Notes under the pieces: model-generated
Database searches by the model: none
What the model was told of the DNA's origin: nothing
Seen by the model: the letters and a program-made list of their open reading frames with translations, nothing else
Source of the DNA: Micromussa lordhowensis
Taxonomy: Eukaryota; Cnidaria; Anthozoa; Scleractinia; Lobophylliidae
NCBI GenBank assembly: GCA_964020085.1
Contig: OZ026597.1
Span: 9,241,497-9,305,496 of the forward strand
Length of the DNA stretch: 64,000 bases
Reading direction: 5' to 3'
Made by a program: the position numbers and the translations under genes
Part shown: piece by piece, positions 1-11,105 of the stretch
Position numbering within the stretch: position 1 is the stretch's first letter
Layout: each line of letters starts with the position of its first letter

Positions 1-7
1 AAGGGTC

Positions 8-247
8 AGTGGAATAAAGCCCTAAGTGACTTTTGGAAAACTAAGAGGTAACCAGCATTGAAATATCTACCAGGTATTGTTACAGTTTCCTCTGGTTTTC
101 ATTATTTTCTAAACAGAACTAATTAAGAGTTTTTTTTAGTCAACAATTAAAACCAGAGTAAACTGTAACAATGGCTGGAAGGTATTTCCAATCTTAGCTG
201 CCTCAAAGTTTTCCAAAGGCCACTTACAATGTAGGACTATATTCCAC
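8..247. repeat. Foldback MITE-like inverted repeat, ~240 bp
   Basis: Two diverged arms of roughly 95 bp face each other. The left arm starts at about 8 (GTGGAATA) and runs to about 104; the right arm runs from about 145 to 247 and ends in TATTCCAC. Matching blocks include TTTTGGAAAAC and TTGTTACAGTTT and their complements. There is no ORF. This looks like a non-autonomous DNA element; the window edge prevents a check of the target duplication. Confidence 0.6.
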
Positions 248-344
248 GCACTCCTTCAACTGAGCTATCAAGCCAACTGGGAGTTGGTCCCATTTTGCGT
301 TCGCAATATACCTATAGATGGTATATTTGATCTTTCATATATTC

Positions 345-1075
345 ACTTATTTCCTTTAGTACGTTAGTATGACTGCATATTTTACTTACTTTCCTTCAGT
401 ATGTTAGCATGACTGCATATTCTACCTACTTTCCTTCAGTACTGCTATTATGACTGCAAATTTTACTTATTTTCTTTCAGTATGTTAGTATGGCCGTATA
501 TTTCAGTTACTGTCCTTCCGTTTTGTTAGTACAGCTATATATTTTGCTTCCCTTCAGAACGTTGATATAACTGCATATTTTACTTTCTGTCAGTACGTTA
601 TGATGGCTTATTTCACCATCTTTCTCAGAACGTTAGTATAACCCATTTCACCAAATTCACTTACAGTTTACATAAGATTGTAAAAATGTGTGATTGTAGA
701 GTCGTAGAGCCATAGACTTCATTATCTAGATATGTGTGGTCGTAGAGCCCGTTAGGCCGTATACATGTAGTTTACTTTCCTTCAAAACGTTGATACGACC
801 GCATAATTATTTTACTTACTTTCTGTCGTTGTGTTACGACGCCTTATTTCACCATCGTCCTTCAGAATGTTAGTATACCCCATTTCATCCAATTCACTTA
901 CAGTTTACATAGAGATTGTAGAAATGTGTGACTGTAGAGTCGTAGAGCCATAGAGTTCATTATCTAGATATTTGTCATCGTGGAGCAGTAGAGCCATAGA
1001 GCCGTAGAGACGCAGAGTTCAATATCTAGATATGTGTCATTGAAGAGCCGTAGAGTTCATTATGTAGTTTTGATT
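345..1075. repeat. Degenerate nested minisatellite
   Basis: From about 350 to 600 a unit of about 40 bp recurs around GTTAGTATGACTGCATAT, with starts near 371, 411, 452 and 492. A longer period of about 245 bp then repeats a block from CTTCAGAACGTTAGTATA to TCATTATCTAGATAT (copies near 624 and 871). A GTAGAGCC-type short repeat fills 960-1050. No coding signal. Confidence 0.7.
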
Positions 1076-2064
1076 GTTAATGAACAAGACAATCTTACAT
1101 TGTAAGTCAGGCTGTAGCTAGACGTGCTGCTACGAGTGTTGATCATTTTGCGGTGCACAGCGGTTCTAAACATAGCATGTGTGATATGTAAATGCTAATG
1201 GATGCATGACTTTAAAAAATATCAAGAAACTGTAATCATACTGATATAAACAATGAAAAATAGAAGTGGTTTCACACAATCGTAGGAGTGCTTGATACAA
1301 ATTTTACAAATATATATACATGTATATTTCATCATGAAAACAATGCTTATTTGAACTGATCAATAGATGAAGGTGAAAGCTACGGTAATCGTACTGAAGT
1401 TGATTTGAGTTGTGTTACGGAAGATTGGGACCACATAAGACTTTGGTACTGAGATACACATTACTTAAAGCTCTGCAGCACAGCTTTGTTTACAAGAACA
1501 GTTGCGATCTTCTCTCACACTGTTCACTGCAATAATTTCATATGTACTAACCTGCACTCCTCTGAGTTCGTAATTTGTGAGTGGGTGTACAGTCTGGAAA
1601 TACTGTACTAAGCTCTAAATGGATGGTACTTCAAATAGTACACATGTACCTAAGGGATGTCTTTTACCATATTTGTCTCTTGAATGAGAATCAAATATTT
1701 TATAACTCCCATATTTATCAAGTATGATAGACACTGACACCAACACGTTCTATTTGTGACAAGAGTGATTAAAAAGCCCTGTCTATAGACATACTGTACT
1801 GATATCCCTAAATTATTGAATCACAATGACATGGATTACCAGAGTGTAGCTTACACTACAATTAAGCTGGTAATTTTTCTGAGACATAGCAATCATTGAT
1901 GGTCATTCTATTTGCATTAAACACACCTGCCCTGTACATTGTGACAGTGTTGTATAGGGTATAGAAAGCATTTATACTTAGTTGAGTGACTCAAACGGAA
2001 AAACCTGAGCAACATATTGTCACCAAATCCATTTGAAATGGTTTATATAGTTTACATAGTCATT
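1076..2064. other. Non-coding AT-rich stretch
   Basis: I see no ORF of note, no exon-like stretch with splice borders and no repeat in this kilobase. The missing 3' exons of INTS3 were looked for on the minus strand and not recognised. Confidence 0.5.
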
Positions 2065-2065
2065 T

Positions 2066-2293
2066 TTCTTGGACAATTCTGTCCAAGGGGGAAAGGTGCA
2101 GTGAGGTTAACCCTATACGAAGCACCAACCCATGAGACAAGGCCAGACCACAACACCGGGAACTATGTGCCCTACTCTTTTCAATAAGTGTGTGGGTTCT
2201 TTAACGTCCCCTGCTAACCAGGTAACACTGAAGATGCAGGAGACTTGAACGTCTAACCATTTGCAGATGTAATTGCAAAGGCAGCACATTCTG

Positions 2294-2329
<36 letters not shown>

Positions 2330-2386
2330 TGGGGCTCAAACCCTTGACCTTCCGCACAGTAGACTGGCACTCTATCAACTGAGTGT
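2066..2386 (-). repeat. tRNA-derived SINE, near full length
   Basis: Read on the minus strand it begins with a tRNA-like head at about 2386-2330: box A-like ACTCAGTTGATAGAGT and box B-like GGGTTTGAGCCCC, the internal Pol III promoter. A body follows with GGACGTTAAAGAACCCACAC and CCCGGTGTTGTGGTCTGGCC. The same body occurs on the plus strand at 16235-16480, so it is a dispersed family. From memory, such sequences are frequent in anthozoan genomes. Confidence 0.75.
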
Positions 2387-3370
2387 CTAACAAGAAAAAT
2401 GCGCGGTTTATTTAGGCACTAGGCATTTCCACCATTGTTATGTATATAGGTAAGACTATTCATTACATACATTACTAACATTTATAACCAGCCATATAAA
2501 TATCTTTTTTTCTGTCATGTAATAAGGAAATTTGTTGTATGCGTACCCTGTGTACGCATGCAAGAAGCTGTAACTGTGCTCTTTTTAATCTTCCAAGAGA
2601 CAATAGATCTGATATTTGAACAAGCAGCATCTACGAGCAGTGTCTGTCTAGTTCTTTAGCAGTCAAATATAGCGCGAAATCCCCTCAGTTCTTTATGGTC
2701 TGTAAAGGGTGATGTGATGTATTTGCCATGTTCAGAATATGTTGTAGAAGGAAAGAAAAATACCCATGGAACATACATTTAAGGTTATTCTGACAGAAAA
2801 ATATATACCTGGTGCAAGCCTTCAGGAGAAATTGAAGAGCAATGTACCTATATAAGACTGAATTTGTGAAAACTGCCTTAAGACTTTGCAACAAAACAGC
2901 CATATGCACTTTGATGGAGCCGTGACAGCCTTGTCGGAGCTTGAACCCAGGCTAAAACTTAGCAGGTATGTTTTCGTGAAATCACTCAGATTATCAAGCC
3001 CGATAAGGCTCTAGAAAGCTAAACTGCCTAAATACTAGACTAAACATGTTACCCCAGTGGCATCTTGTCCTTTTAGCCTCTTCCAGGTCCCTGTTGCCCT
3101 CAAGATCTGACCTTATTCGCAAAAACATGCCTGCAGATACATGTAGCTGAAAGACAGTCCCAGTGGCCAGAAGTGCTCTGACCACCCTCCTGGCTAGAGA
3201 TTAGCCTGTCATGCATGGATGTGGCATGGGCCTCTCCAGCAGGGTGCCATGTCAACACAGAACCCTCAAACAAGGTTCAAAAACTCATTAATAATTCATA
3301 AGCACATGAGCCTATCAGAGACGTCAAATTGATCATGTGCATGAACCTTTATACCTGGTAAAAATGAGAA
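2387..3370. other. Non-coding stretch
   Basis: Only short open frames with non-ATG starts are present, with no family resemblance. No repeat structure is apparent except a few homopolymers. Confidence 0.5.
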
Positions 3371-3378
3371 CGACTACC

Positions 3379-3450
3379 ATGATCTTTATATAAAGATCAC
3401 ACGTAATCTTTATATAAAGATCTCCGTGTGATCTTTATATAAAGATCTCA
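3379..3450. repeat. Triplicate ATCTTTATATAAAGATC palindrome
   Basis: The 17-bp palindrome ATCTTTATATAAAGATC occurs three times with short spacers (near 3379, 3407 and 3432). Each can form a cruciform or bind a dimeric protein. Its role is unknown. Confidence 0.8.
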
Positions 3451-3454
3451 ATCA

Positions 3455-3690
3455 ATTGTTCTCAATGCACGCGTTTTCTCGGGTTTTCGAAGCCGCAGAA
3501 GAATTTGCATGCACGTGTTTTCTCGGGTTTTTGAAACAATAGAAAAATTCACAGGTAGGTGTTATCGCGGATTTTTGAAGCTGTTCAAAACACTCGCAGC
3601 ACGTGTTTTATCGGGTTTAAAAACACTCGGCTACGCCTCGTGTTTTTAAACCCGATAAAACACTGCTGCTCGTGTTTTAAACAGTACTTC
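3455..3690. repeat. Imperfect ~45-bp tandem repeats ending in a large hairpin
   Basis: Three degenerate copies carry CACGYGTTTTCTCGGGTTTT-like cores (near 3467, 3512 and 3550). At about 3597-3668 ACGTGTTTTATCGGGTTTAA is followed by its complement, with only a short GC-rich loop between, giving a hairpin with arms of about 28 bp. Confidence 0.7.
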
Positions 3691-5014
3691 AACAACTGAG
3701 CAAAGAGCCCAGTAACACATTCGATATCAAGGTTATTTGGCATTAAAAACTCAAAGTCTAGCGAAGTGAAGGTGCCAGTAAAAGACACCCTCCCGTAGAT
3801 TTAGAGCTACTGGCTAGGACTGGATTTGGAATTTGCCCAAACCCAGCTGAAAATCTAGATGGCATGTTTTGGCGAAATCGGTCACATATAAATTTAGTAT
3901 ATACCACACAAATGAATAGTGCTTTGCGTGAATTCTGATTGGCTAGCCTGGAGGTGAATAGCAAGTACTATTCACCTCTGAGAAAATGGAGAAAAACAAA
4001 ATGGCTTCCTGTTTTGCTTTGGTTACCGAAGGGCAAATTTTATCGATAAACAAGGCAGATGTTCCAAAAAAACATTAGGTAGTTCGCTGAGGATTATTAG
4101 ATCCATGAATGTTTGAAATCTCTTCTTTCAACTTGTTTCACTTCTTTTGATCACCTAACTTATCATGTGACTTTGTCCATTTGAAAGCAAATTTTTAATG
4201 GACTGGTTATTTAACTTGTGGATGGATGCATTTTTATTTAGTATCAGCATCAGGCTTATTTTAGTTTTCTATTGTGTTTCAGTGTTTCTCATTTCCATTT
4301 GTTCCCCATTGTTGTGTTTTCCATCATTTCTTTTTAATAAACTACTACATTGTACGCTTGTATCTCGTAGCTTCTTACTTCTTGTCAAGATGATTACCTG
4401 TCTTGGCTCCATGTTTCCAACAAGCATGTGAAGAACTTCAGAGCTTCCAACAACATGTTCTGAAAACTGAAGAGTGAAGGGAAGTCAAAAGTTAAGAAGC
4501 AATTAGGGTATTGTAAGAATAATTGGGAAGTCTTCAATCCTGGAGAAAAAAAAAAGTAGGTTTGTGCTCAAGGTTACAGAAAATTGTCAGCATACTGTTT
4601 CTTAGTTGATCTTTACAACCTATATATCAAGTTTGCCAGGGTGCATGTTTTGCATGAATGTACATGTAGTGTCATGTAGCTCGAAAGTGGTTGCTTCCGG
4701 CTTGACTGGTTGTTTAAAGACCCAGTATTGACCATTATGCTTTTCGCGTGCCTGGTATTGTTTTTGTTTAAGAGATAGCAAGGTTTCTATTGTTTTCCAA
4801 TGCTGCACAGCCCGCACTGTGTCCTGGCCAAAACTGGGTCTTTAAAGAAAACTTGTTGTGCTGTAAACACCGTTGTAACTATTGTATTAAATAAGAGTGC
4901 TTGAGCATGGTGGCCAAATAAACCATTCGGTTTCCTAGTTGGCCCCCATGTTACTTTTTGATGTTACATTTGATACAGGTGAGGAAAGCAAAATAGGGCA
5001 GAAACATAGAACAT
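3691..5014. other. Non-coding stretch with small hairpin
   Basis: A hairpin with 11-bp arms (GAGGTGAATAG at 3951-3961 and its complement at 3968-3978) lies next to a TGATTGGCTA motif, a setting typical of small palindromic MITEs. A hydrophobic 77-codon frame at 4198-4431 has no support. Nothing else is identifiable. Confidence 0.45.
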
Positions 5015-5287
5015 GGTTAAAAATAATAGTCGTTGTAAAGCAGAATATAGTACAGATATGGCGGACAAGTGGAGAGATAATTCTTTATTTCAAGAGACAA
5101 ATTGCTCTGAGAATAGGAAATTTTTGATATTTTTTTCGAAAACGTGTACACGTTTGAATCTTTAAGGTTTTGTGGGATAGATTTCCAAAGATCAACTGCT
5201 TTAAATGAAATCATTTGTTTGCCAGTGTTCGTCCTGACATGTGGCTTGTATAGGTTTTTTTGGGTTGCATATCTAGTATTATAGCTA
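5015..5287 (-). pseudogene. LINE reverse transcriptase C-terminal fragment
   Basis: On the minus strand the translation contains YNTRYATQKNLYKPHVRTN and then ISFKAVDLWKSIPQNLKD, a pattern typical of the C-terminal tail of CR1/Jockey-type LINE ORF2 proteins. Only about 65-90 codons remain. The fragment stops abruptly where the CG-rich palindrome begins at 5288, so the palindrome may have arrived at, or recombined with, this old LINE end. Family level is inferred from memory. Confidence 0.6.
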
Positions 5288-5394
5288 CAGTACCGCTCAA
5301 AGGTAAGTTACCACCGTCTCGCGAGACGCGTCTCGTTTCTCGCGAGACTCGTCTCGAGAGAAACGAGACGAGTCTCGTTTCTCGCGAGTGCACT
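5288..5394. repeat. CG-rich palindromic element (TCTCGCGAGA array), copy 1
   Basis: A CAGT...ACTG-bounded block of about 107 bp is made almost entirely of CTCGCGAGA, ACGAGAC and GTCTCGT, so it folds on itself several ways. A related block lies at 15601-15713; the outer sequence TACAGTACCGCTC occurs at 5286-5298 and, inverted, at the far end of the other block. TCTCGCGAGA is also a known CGCG-type promoter element in vertebrates; a promoter role here is only a possibility. Confidence 0.75.
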
Positions 5395-5805
5395 GGAAGT
5401 ACCAATATTTCGCATTCGTCGGTATTCGAAATTCGTATAAAGATGTCTGTATCGTATCGTTTCGATTATCGCGGTAGACACTATTTTCATTCTCGTCAGC
5501 TATGCGTACCATTTGCGAATTATAAATTCTCAAGCGTCCATCATATTGTTTCATACATCATGGTATACATCGGCCAAACCTTTTTTGTTCAAGTCAGACT
5601 TCCTTACATGTAACGTTTGGTGACGGGAAAGAAAACTACGAAAAAAAAATGGCGGCACAAACTCTTGGGGGCGAGAAGCACATGAAAGGATTGACCGAAC
5701 GGACTGGGACTGGGAACGAAAGATGGTGGTCACGGTTTCGAGTGCTCCGCCTTCCCAAGTATAACTTCTTGCTATCAACAAGGCAAATAACTTTCTTTAG
5801 CCACA

Positions 5806-6714
5806 ATGCCAGACGAAATAAAGGAAAAAGAGCAAGCACCACAAGTTCTAACCGAAAGTGATGGTAAAGGCCGAGAAAACCGGCGAAGAAAACGCATACG
5901 ACAACGAGCTTCTAGTTCTCAAACGGAAGATGAGCTACTGAATGAAGAGCATGTACAAGGCGTACAAAGCAGCTGCACAATCTGCAACAATAAGCTAGAC
6001 CTTATCCAGGAGAAGCTTGACAAAGTACTGTCATTTATTCCTGAAGTTGAGAATCTGCGTTCCAGAATAGTTCAGCTCGAGGAAGAAAAAGAAAACATGA
6101 AGCAAAGTCTCGAGTTTACGCAAGCAGAGGTGAGAGATTTGAAATCTCAGGTCAAAGCAGCGACCGAAGAACTGATTGCTGCGAACAAAGAGATTGTTAA
6201 AACAAATGAGCTAGAGCGGCGAATTAGTAAGCAAGAGTGCTTCAACCGGCGCAACAACATCAAGTTTTTCGGCGTCAAAGATGCCGACGATGAATCTCCA
6301 CGTGATACTGAGACAACGCTTAGAAAATTCTTGAAGAAGGAGATGCAAATAACCAACGATGAACTTGAAAACATCCAATTTGAGAGAGTGCACAGAATAC
6401 CTACATGCCCCAAGACCTCAAAGCAAGTACAGCCAAGACCCATTATCGCAAAGGTAACGTTCTTTCAGGATAAAGAATTTATAAAGTCTCACATCAAGAA
6501 TCTACCAAAAGGTGCAAAATACGGAGTTGCGGATGACTTCCCAAAAGAAGTTGATGCAATAAGAAAGGCCTTACAGCCGAAGCTAAAACAAGCAAGAGGA
6601 GAGAAGAAGATGGCTTTTTTCAACGTCGAGAAGCTGGTTATAGAAGGAATAGTATATCACGGACCAGAAACGAAAACCTTTCCACATTATGGACGGATTA
6701 TGGACAATGGCTAA
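5806..6714 (+). CDS. LINE ORF1 protein (L1 ORF1p-like RNA chaperone)
   Basis: This 302-residue protein has a basic, polar N-terminus with an RRRKRIRQR patch (about residues 26-35), a CTICNNKLD pair of cysteines near 62, a long heptad-rich coiled coil (about 68-145), then an RRM-like region beginning RRNNIKFFGV and a basic C-terminal domain. This order is that of L1 ORF1p (transposase_22 family), a trimeric nucleic-acid chaperone that coats the element RNA in the cytoplasm. The ATG at 5806 is the first good start in frame. ORF2 follows 341 bp downstream in another frame. Confidence 0.85.
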   Translation: MPDEIKEKEQAPQVLTESDGKGRENRRRKRIRQRASSSQTEDELLNEEHVQGVQSSCTICNNKLDLIQEKLDKVLSFIPEVENLRSRIVQLEEEKENMKQSLEFTQAEVRDLKSQVKAATEELIAANKEIVKTNELERRISKQECFNRRNNIKFFGVKDADDESPRDTETTLRKFLKKEMQITNDELENIQFERVHRIPTCPKTSKQVQPRPIIAKVTFFQDKEFIKSHIKNLPKGAKYGVADDFPKEVDAIRKALQPKLKQARGEKKMAFFNVEKLVIEGIVYHGPETKTFPHYGRIMDNG

Positions 6715-7055
6715 ACAATCAAGAGTCAAGCTTTCAGTACTGCCTTTGTTGAAACTTTTAGGGACTTCGATCTCGTCTTGGACAAGAAATACCGACTTTG
6801 ACAGGTAATGTTTATTGTAGAATACAGTAAATCTGCATGTGATATCCGCATGTCAGTTTTCGTTGTTTCGTCCTTGTTGTTCTATGCTAACCTTTTTTTG
6901 ACAACACCATTAAGTGAAAGACAGCGTTACTTACTCACTCATGCGTTCACCTGCTATAATTTCTTAAATGCGGCGTTACATATGTTTCTATCTCACGAAT
7001 TCAAATCTGCGAACTGAAAGGATAAAGCACATTTACTGTAAATTAGTTTTACCAC

Positions 7056-10000
7056 ATGGAGCATAGAATTTTGTCTTTGAATGTCAGAGGGTTGAACAAG
7101 AGTACCAAACGACGGCAGCTGTTTAGATGGTTGCATCAACAAAACGCGGATGTTATTTTCCTTCAAGAAACGTACTCGTCCCCGCAAACTATCAAGCTCT
7201 GGGAAACTGAATGGGGGGGAAAAGTTGTTGAAAGTCATGGTTCTAGCCACAGCCGTGGTGTAATGATCCTTTTTAAGCCGAAGATCAATGTGTCTATTGA
7301 TAAAATCATCCGCGATAAAAACGGCAGATATGTTTTAAGCGAAGTATTTCTGGACGACGTAAAGTTTATTTTTGTGAATATTTATGCACCGAATGATCAG
7401 ACGCAACAAATACATTTCCTTAGAGATTTGTCCAATTCTGTGCTCAATAATTATGCAAATGAAACATTAGTACTAGGTGGCGATTTCAATTGTGCCTTAA
7501 CTGAGCTTGATAAGCGAGGAGGCCGATCAGTTGAACTCAAGAAAGCGGTCATCCAGGAAATGAATAAGATGATAATTACTCATGATCTTATAGATACTTG
7601 GAGAGAAATATATCCCAGTCTGCAAGGTTTTACTTGGAGCAATCCGTCGATGAAGATTCAGTGCAGATTGGATTATTTTGTAGTCTCAAAAGATATGCAA
7701 TCGTCACTAAAATATGTCAAAATAATTCCCAATATTTTTTCTGATCATTCCGCAATAAGTTTATCCATTATCTCTGAAGAAAAAGAAGTTAAGCGCGGTC
7801 CTGGCTTCTGGAAATTCAACAACTCATTGTTAACTGACAAAGATTATACTGAAATGATTTCTCAAAAAGTACCTGAATTTGCATCAAAATATCGTGAGGT
7901 AACAGATAAAGGGCTCCTATGGGAAATGATTAAAATGGAGATAAGAGCAGCTACCATCCTTTTCTCGAAAAGAAAAGCTAGACAAAAGCGCGATGAAGAG
8001 AAAAAGTTATTAGAAAAATTCAATTGTCTTCAAGACCAAATCCGTGCAAACTTCAACGAAGTAACAAAAGCTGAAATAGACCGCGTAAAAAACAAACTTG
8101 CGAAAATAGTTGCCAAAAAAACCCAAGGTACAATAGTCCGAAGCAGAACGCGATGGTATGAATTTGGTGAAAAGAACAATAAATATTTTCTCAACTTGGA
8201 GAAAAGAAACCACAGAAAAAAACACATAACTTCATTAAAAAAAGAAGACGGCTCTGTTCAACGTAACGCTAAACAAATACTGGAGGAAGAAGAGAATTTT
8301 TTTAGGAATATCTATAAATCGAAAAATATTTCTCTTGAAACAGATAACTCTAAACACTTTTTTGAGTCAGCTGACCTTAAAACGCTTGACAACGAAGAAG
8401 CAGAACGCTGCGAAGGCTTGATAACAATGAAAGAATGTGCAGATGCGCTTAACAAGTTCCAAAATAACAAAACACCTGGTTCTGACGGGCTTACAATTGA
8501 ATTTTATAGATGCTTCTGGGAGGTGCTTGGACATTTTATGGTGGATAGCTTTAATTACGCATATGAGTACGGTCACTTATCCATCTCCCAACGGCTCGGA
8601 ATTATTTCCTTGATACCAAAAAAGAATAAAAATTTAGAATATTTATCAAACTGGAGGCCAATCTCCCTTTTGAACAATGATTATAAAATTGCCACAAAAG
8701 TCATTGCAATCAGAATGGAAAAAGTCTTGCCTAAAATTATTCATTCAAGCCAAACAGGTTACGTCAAAGGGAGATATATCGGAGAAAGTATTAGAACTAT
8801 TTCGGATATCATGTCCTTCACAAAGACGCAAAATATCCCCGGGTTAGCCATTTTTCTCGATTTCGAAAAAGCTTTTGACTCAATTGAATGGAATTATCTT
8901 CAGAAATGCCTGGAAACTTTCAACTTTGGTCCACAATTACGGCAGTGGATAAATGTAATGTATAGTGACATTTCAAGTTGCATCCTTAACAACGGCTTTG
9001 CTACTAGGCAATTTAATTTGGAAAGAGGTGTCAGACAAGGCTGCCCTCTCTCTGGCATCTTGTTTACTATTGGGATAGAAATTCTGGGTAATGCTATAAG
9101 GCGTTCAAATGAAATAAAAGGCATTGAAATCGATGAAAGGAACACTTTAAAACTTACGCAGTATGCAGATGATACTACTGTTTTTCTTAAAGATGTCCAG
9201 TCACTAAAAAATTTATTTAGTTTACTTGCCCAATTCGAAAATTGTTCTGGATTACGAATAAATCCAACTAAATCAGAGTTGCTGTGGTTAGGATCATTAC
9301 GATATCGCAAAGATACACTTCTAAATCTAAGATTAAGTGAGGAACCCATTTATGCCCTTGGAGTGTTTTTTTCGTACGATGAACAACTTGCAGCCAAAAA
9401 GAACTTTTTTGATCGACTTGACCCGTTAAGGAAAATACTAAACATTTGGTCGTCAAGAGATATGTCAATATATGGCAGAATCAATATAGTGAAGACAATA
9501 GCGATCTCTAAACTTACTTTCGTGTGCAGTGTGCTGAATACGCCAGACACTTTCGCTACTGAAGTCAATAAACTGATTTTTGACTATGTATGGAAGTACA
9601 AAAATTCAAAGATTAAAAAATCTACCTTGATTAAAAGCAAAGAGAACGGTGGTCTAAACATGGTTGATTTCATACTTTTTGATAAAGCACTAAAAATATC
9701 TTGGGTGAGACGTCTCTGCTCTGAAGGCAATCAACCATGGAAATTCATCCCACTACACTTTCTATCTGGTGTCGGTGGAACACTTGTTTTTCGTTGTAAT
9801 TACGACCTGAAATATTTGAACTTAAGTGCAAAACTACCAACTTTCTACAAAGACATAATCTCGCACTGGCAAGAATTGAATAAAGTTGTTCCTACAACAA
9901 AGAAAGACGTCCTGGACCAAATTGTTTGGAATAATCGATTCATAACAATCAACAAAGCCTCCGTGTACTTTCGAAACTGGCATCATGCCGGTATTCATAA

Positions 10001-10826
10001 ACTTTCCTGTCTCCTCGATGATTACAATAATCAATTTCTGTCTTTCAACGAATTCTCACGAAAATTTAAGGTGAAAAGTAACTTTTTACAGTATCACGGC
10101 CTCCTTTCAGCAATACCAAGTCAATGGAAAAAATATCTTAAACAGGAACAGCAAGCCGCCACAGTTAATTTACCTGAAATCGATATGCTTACGTGCAAAA
10201 CAATTTACAAATCGCTAATTGATTGTCAGAATTTCCCTCCTCCTACGGCTGAGAAAAGACTTATAGAATGTGGTTTCGATATCCACGAGCGTCAGAAAAT
10301 ATACTCCTTACCCTTTCTCGTGACTAAAGAAATTAAACTTTCAATATTCCAATACAAGATTATTCATAACATTCTCTACACCAATTGCATTTTGTACAAA
10401 ATGAAAAAGGTTCAAAACCCTCATTGTCCCTTTTGTACAAACGTAGACCAAACAGTCGGTCACTTATTCGTATCGTGCCCCATTTCTAATTCTTTCTGGT
10501 CGCATTTTATTAAATGGTATCAGTCTGTTTCTAAAAACACCCTTAGCCTATCCAAGAACGAAATTATTTACGGAGTTCTCACGAATTGGTCTTCTTGTTC
10601 AACCCTAAACCACCCAATTCTCATAGGTAAATACTTCCTCTACTACACATCATTAAACAGCGTTAAATTTCAGTTCGCAGATTTCGTAAATCTTGTATAT
10701 GACAAAATTGAAATCGAACGTAACATTGCCTCTATATCAAACAAACAAAATATTTTTTTAAAGAAGTGGTCCAGTTTCATAAAAACGGAAGGAGTCACAG
10801 GCCTAAACAATAACAACATACAGTAA
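7056..10826 (+). CDS. LINE ORF2 protein: AP endonuclease and reverse transcriptase
   Basis: A single 1256-residue frame. The APE-type endonuclease (about residues 1-235) shows LSLNVRGLN, FLQETYS, GGDFNCAL (near 141) and SDHSAI (near 228). The reverse transcriptase (about 465-745) shows TPGSDGLTIEFY, FLDFEKAFDS (near 600), RGVRQGCPLSG and the catalytic QYADDT (near 702). A zinc motif CPFCTNVDQTVGHLFVSC sits near 1125, as in the zf-RVT tail of L1/Tx1-group proteins. The enzyme nicks target DNA and primes cDNA synthesis on it. There is no frameshift or internal stop, and all catalytic residues I can check are intact. Confidence 0.93.
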   Translation: MEHRILSLNVRGLNKSTKRRQLFRWLHQQNADVIFLQETYSSPQTIKLWETEWGGKVVESHGSSHSRGVMILFKPKINVSIDKIIRDKNGRYVLSEVFLDDVKFIFVNIYAPNDQTQQIHFLRDLSNSVLNNYANETLVLGGDFNCALTELDKRGGRSVELKKAVIQEMNKMIITHDLIDTWREIYPSLQGFTWSNPSMKIQCRLDYFVVSKDMQSSLKYVKIIPNIFSDHSAISLSIISEEKEVKRGPGFWKFNNSLLTDKDYTEMISQKVPEFASKYREVTDKGLLWEMIKMEIRAATILFSKRKARQKRDEEKKLLEKFNCLQDQIRANFNEVTKAEIDRVKNKLAKIVAKKTQGTIVRSRTRWYEFGEKNNKYFLNLEKRNHRKKHITSLKKEDGSVQRNAKQILEEEENFFRNIYKSKNISLETDNSKHFFESADLKTLDNEEAERCEGLITMKECADALNKFQNNKTPGSDGLTIEFYRCFWEVLGHFMVDSFNYAYEYGHLSISQRLGIISLIPKKNKNLEYLSNWRPISLLNNDYKIATKVIAIRMEKVLPKIIHSSQTGYVKGRYIGESIRTISDIMSFTKTQNIPGLAIFLDFEKAFDSIEWNYLQKCLETFNFGPQLRQWINVMYSDISSCILNNGFATRQFNLERGVRQGCPLSGILFTIGIEILGNAIRRSNEIKGIEIDERNTLKLTQYADDTTVFLKDVQSLKNLFSLLAQFENCSGLRINPTKSELLWLGSLRYRKDTLLNLRLSEEPIYALGVFFSYDEQLAAKKNFFDRLDPLRKILNIWSSRDMSIYGRINIVKTIAISKLTFVCSVLNTPDTFATEVNKLIFDYVWKYKNSKIKKSTLIKSKENGGLNMVDFILFDKALKISWVRRLCSEGNQPWKFIPLHFLSGVGGTLVFRCNYDLKYLNLSAKLPTFYKDIISHWQELNKVVPTTKKDVLDQIVWNNRFITINKASVYFRNWHHAGIHKLSCLLDDYNNQFLSFNEFSRKFKVKSNFLQYHGLLSAIPSQWKKYLKQEQQAATVNLPEIDMLTCKTIYKSLIDCQNFPPPTAEKRLIECGFDIHERQKIYSLPFLVTKEIKLSIFQYKIIHNILYTNCILYKMKKVQNPHCPFCTNVDQTVGHLFVSCPISNSFWSHFIKWYQSVSKNTLSLSKNEIIYGVLTNWSSCSTLNHPILIGKYFLYYTSLNSVKFQFADFVNLVYDKIEIERNIASISNKQNIFLKKWSSFIKTEGVTGLNNNNIQ

Positions 10827-11105
10827 GTAAGTAATGCAACGTATTGTCAGGTTATGTAATGTATTGTAAGTGATGTATGTAAGCAAGTAATGCAGTGTAT
10901 TGTAATGAAATATCATGTAAGCTAAAGTAACGTAATGTAGGCAGTTAATGTCGTATAAGTGATGTTTACAAGTAAGTAACATAGTGTATTGTAAGTAAGC
11001 AATAAATGTAAACTCAGTAACGTGCCGTATTGTAAGTAGATGTATGTAAGTAGAGTTATGTACCGTGTTTGTAACTACCTTTACAGTGCAAATAAAAAAA
11101 AAATA

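Noticed and set aside
2685..2909. Missing 3' INTS3 exon on the minus strand
   Set aside because: The 74-codon frame has no resemblance to the expected INTS3 region and no AG/GT borders in phase 0.
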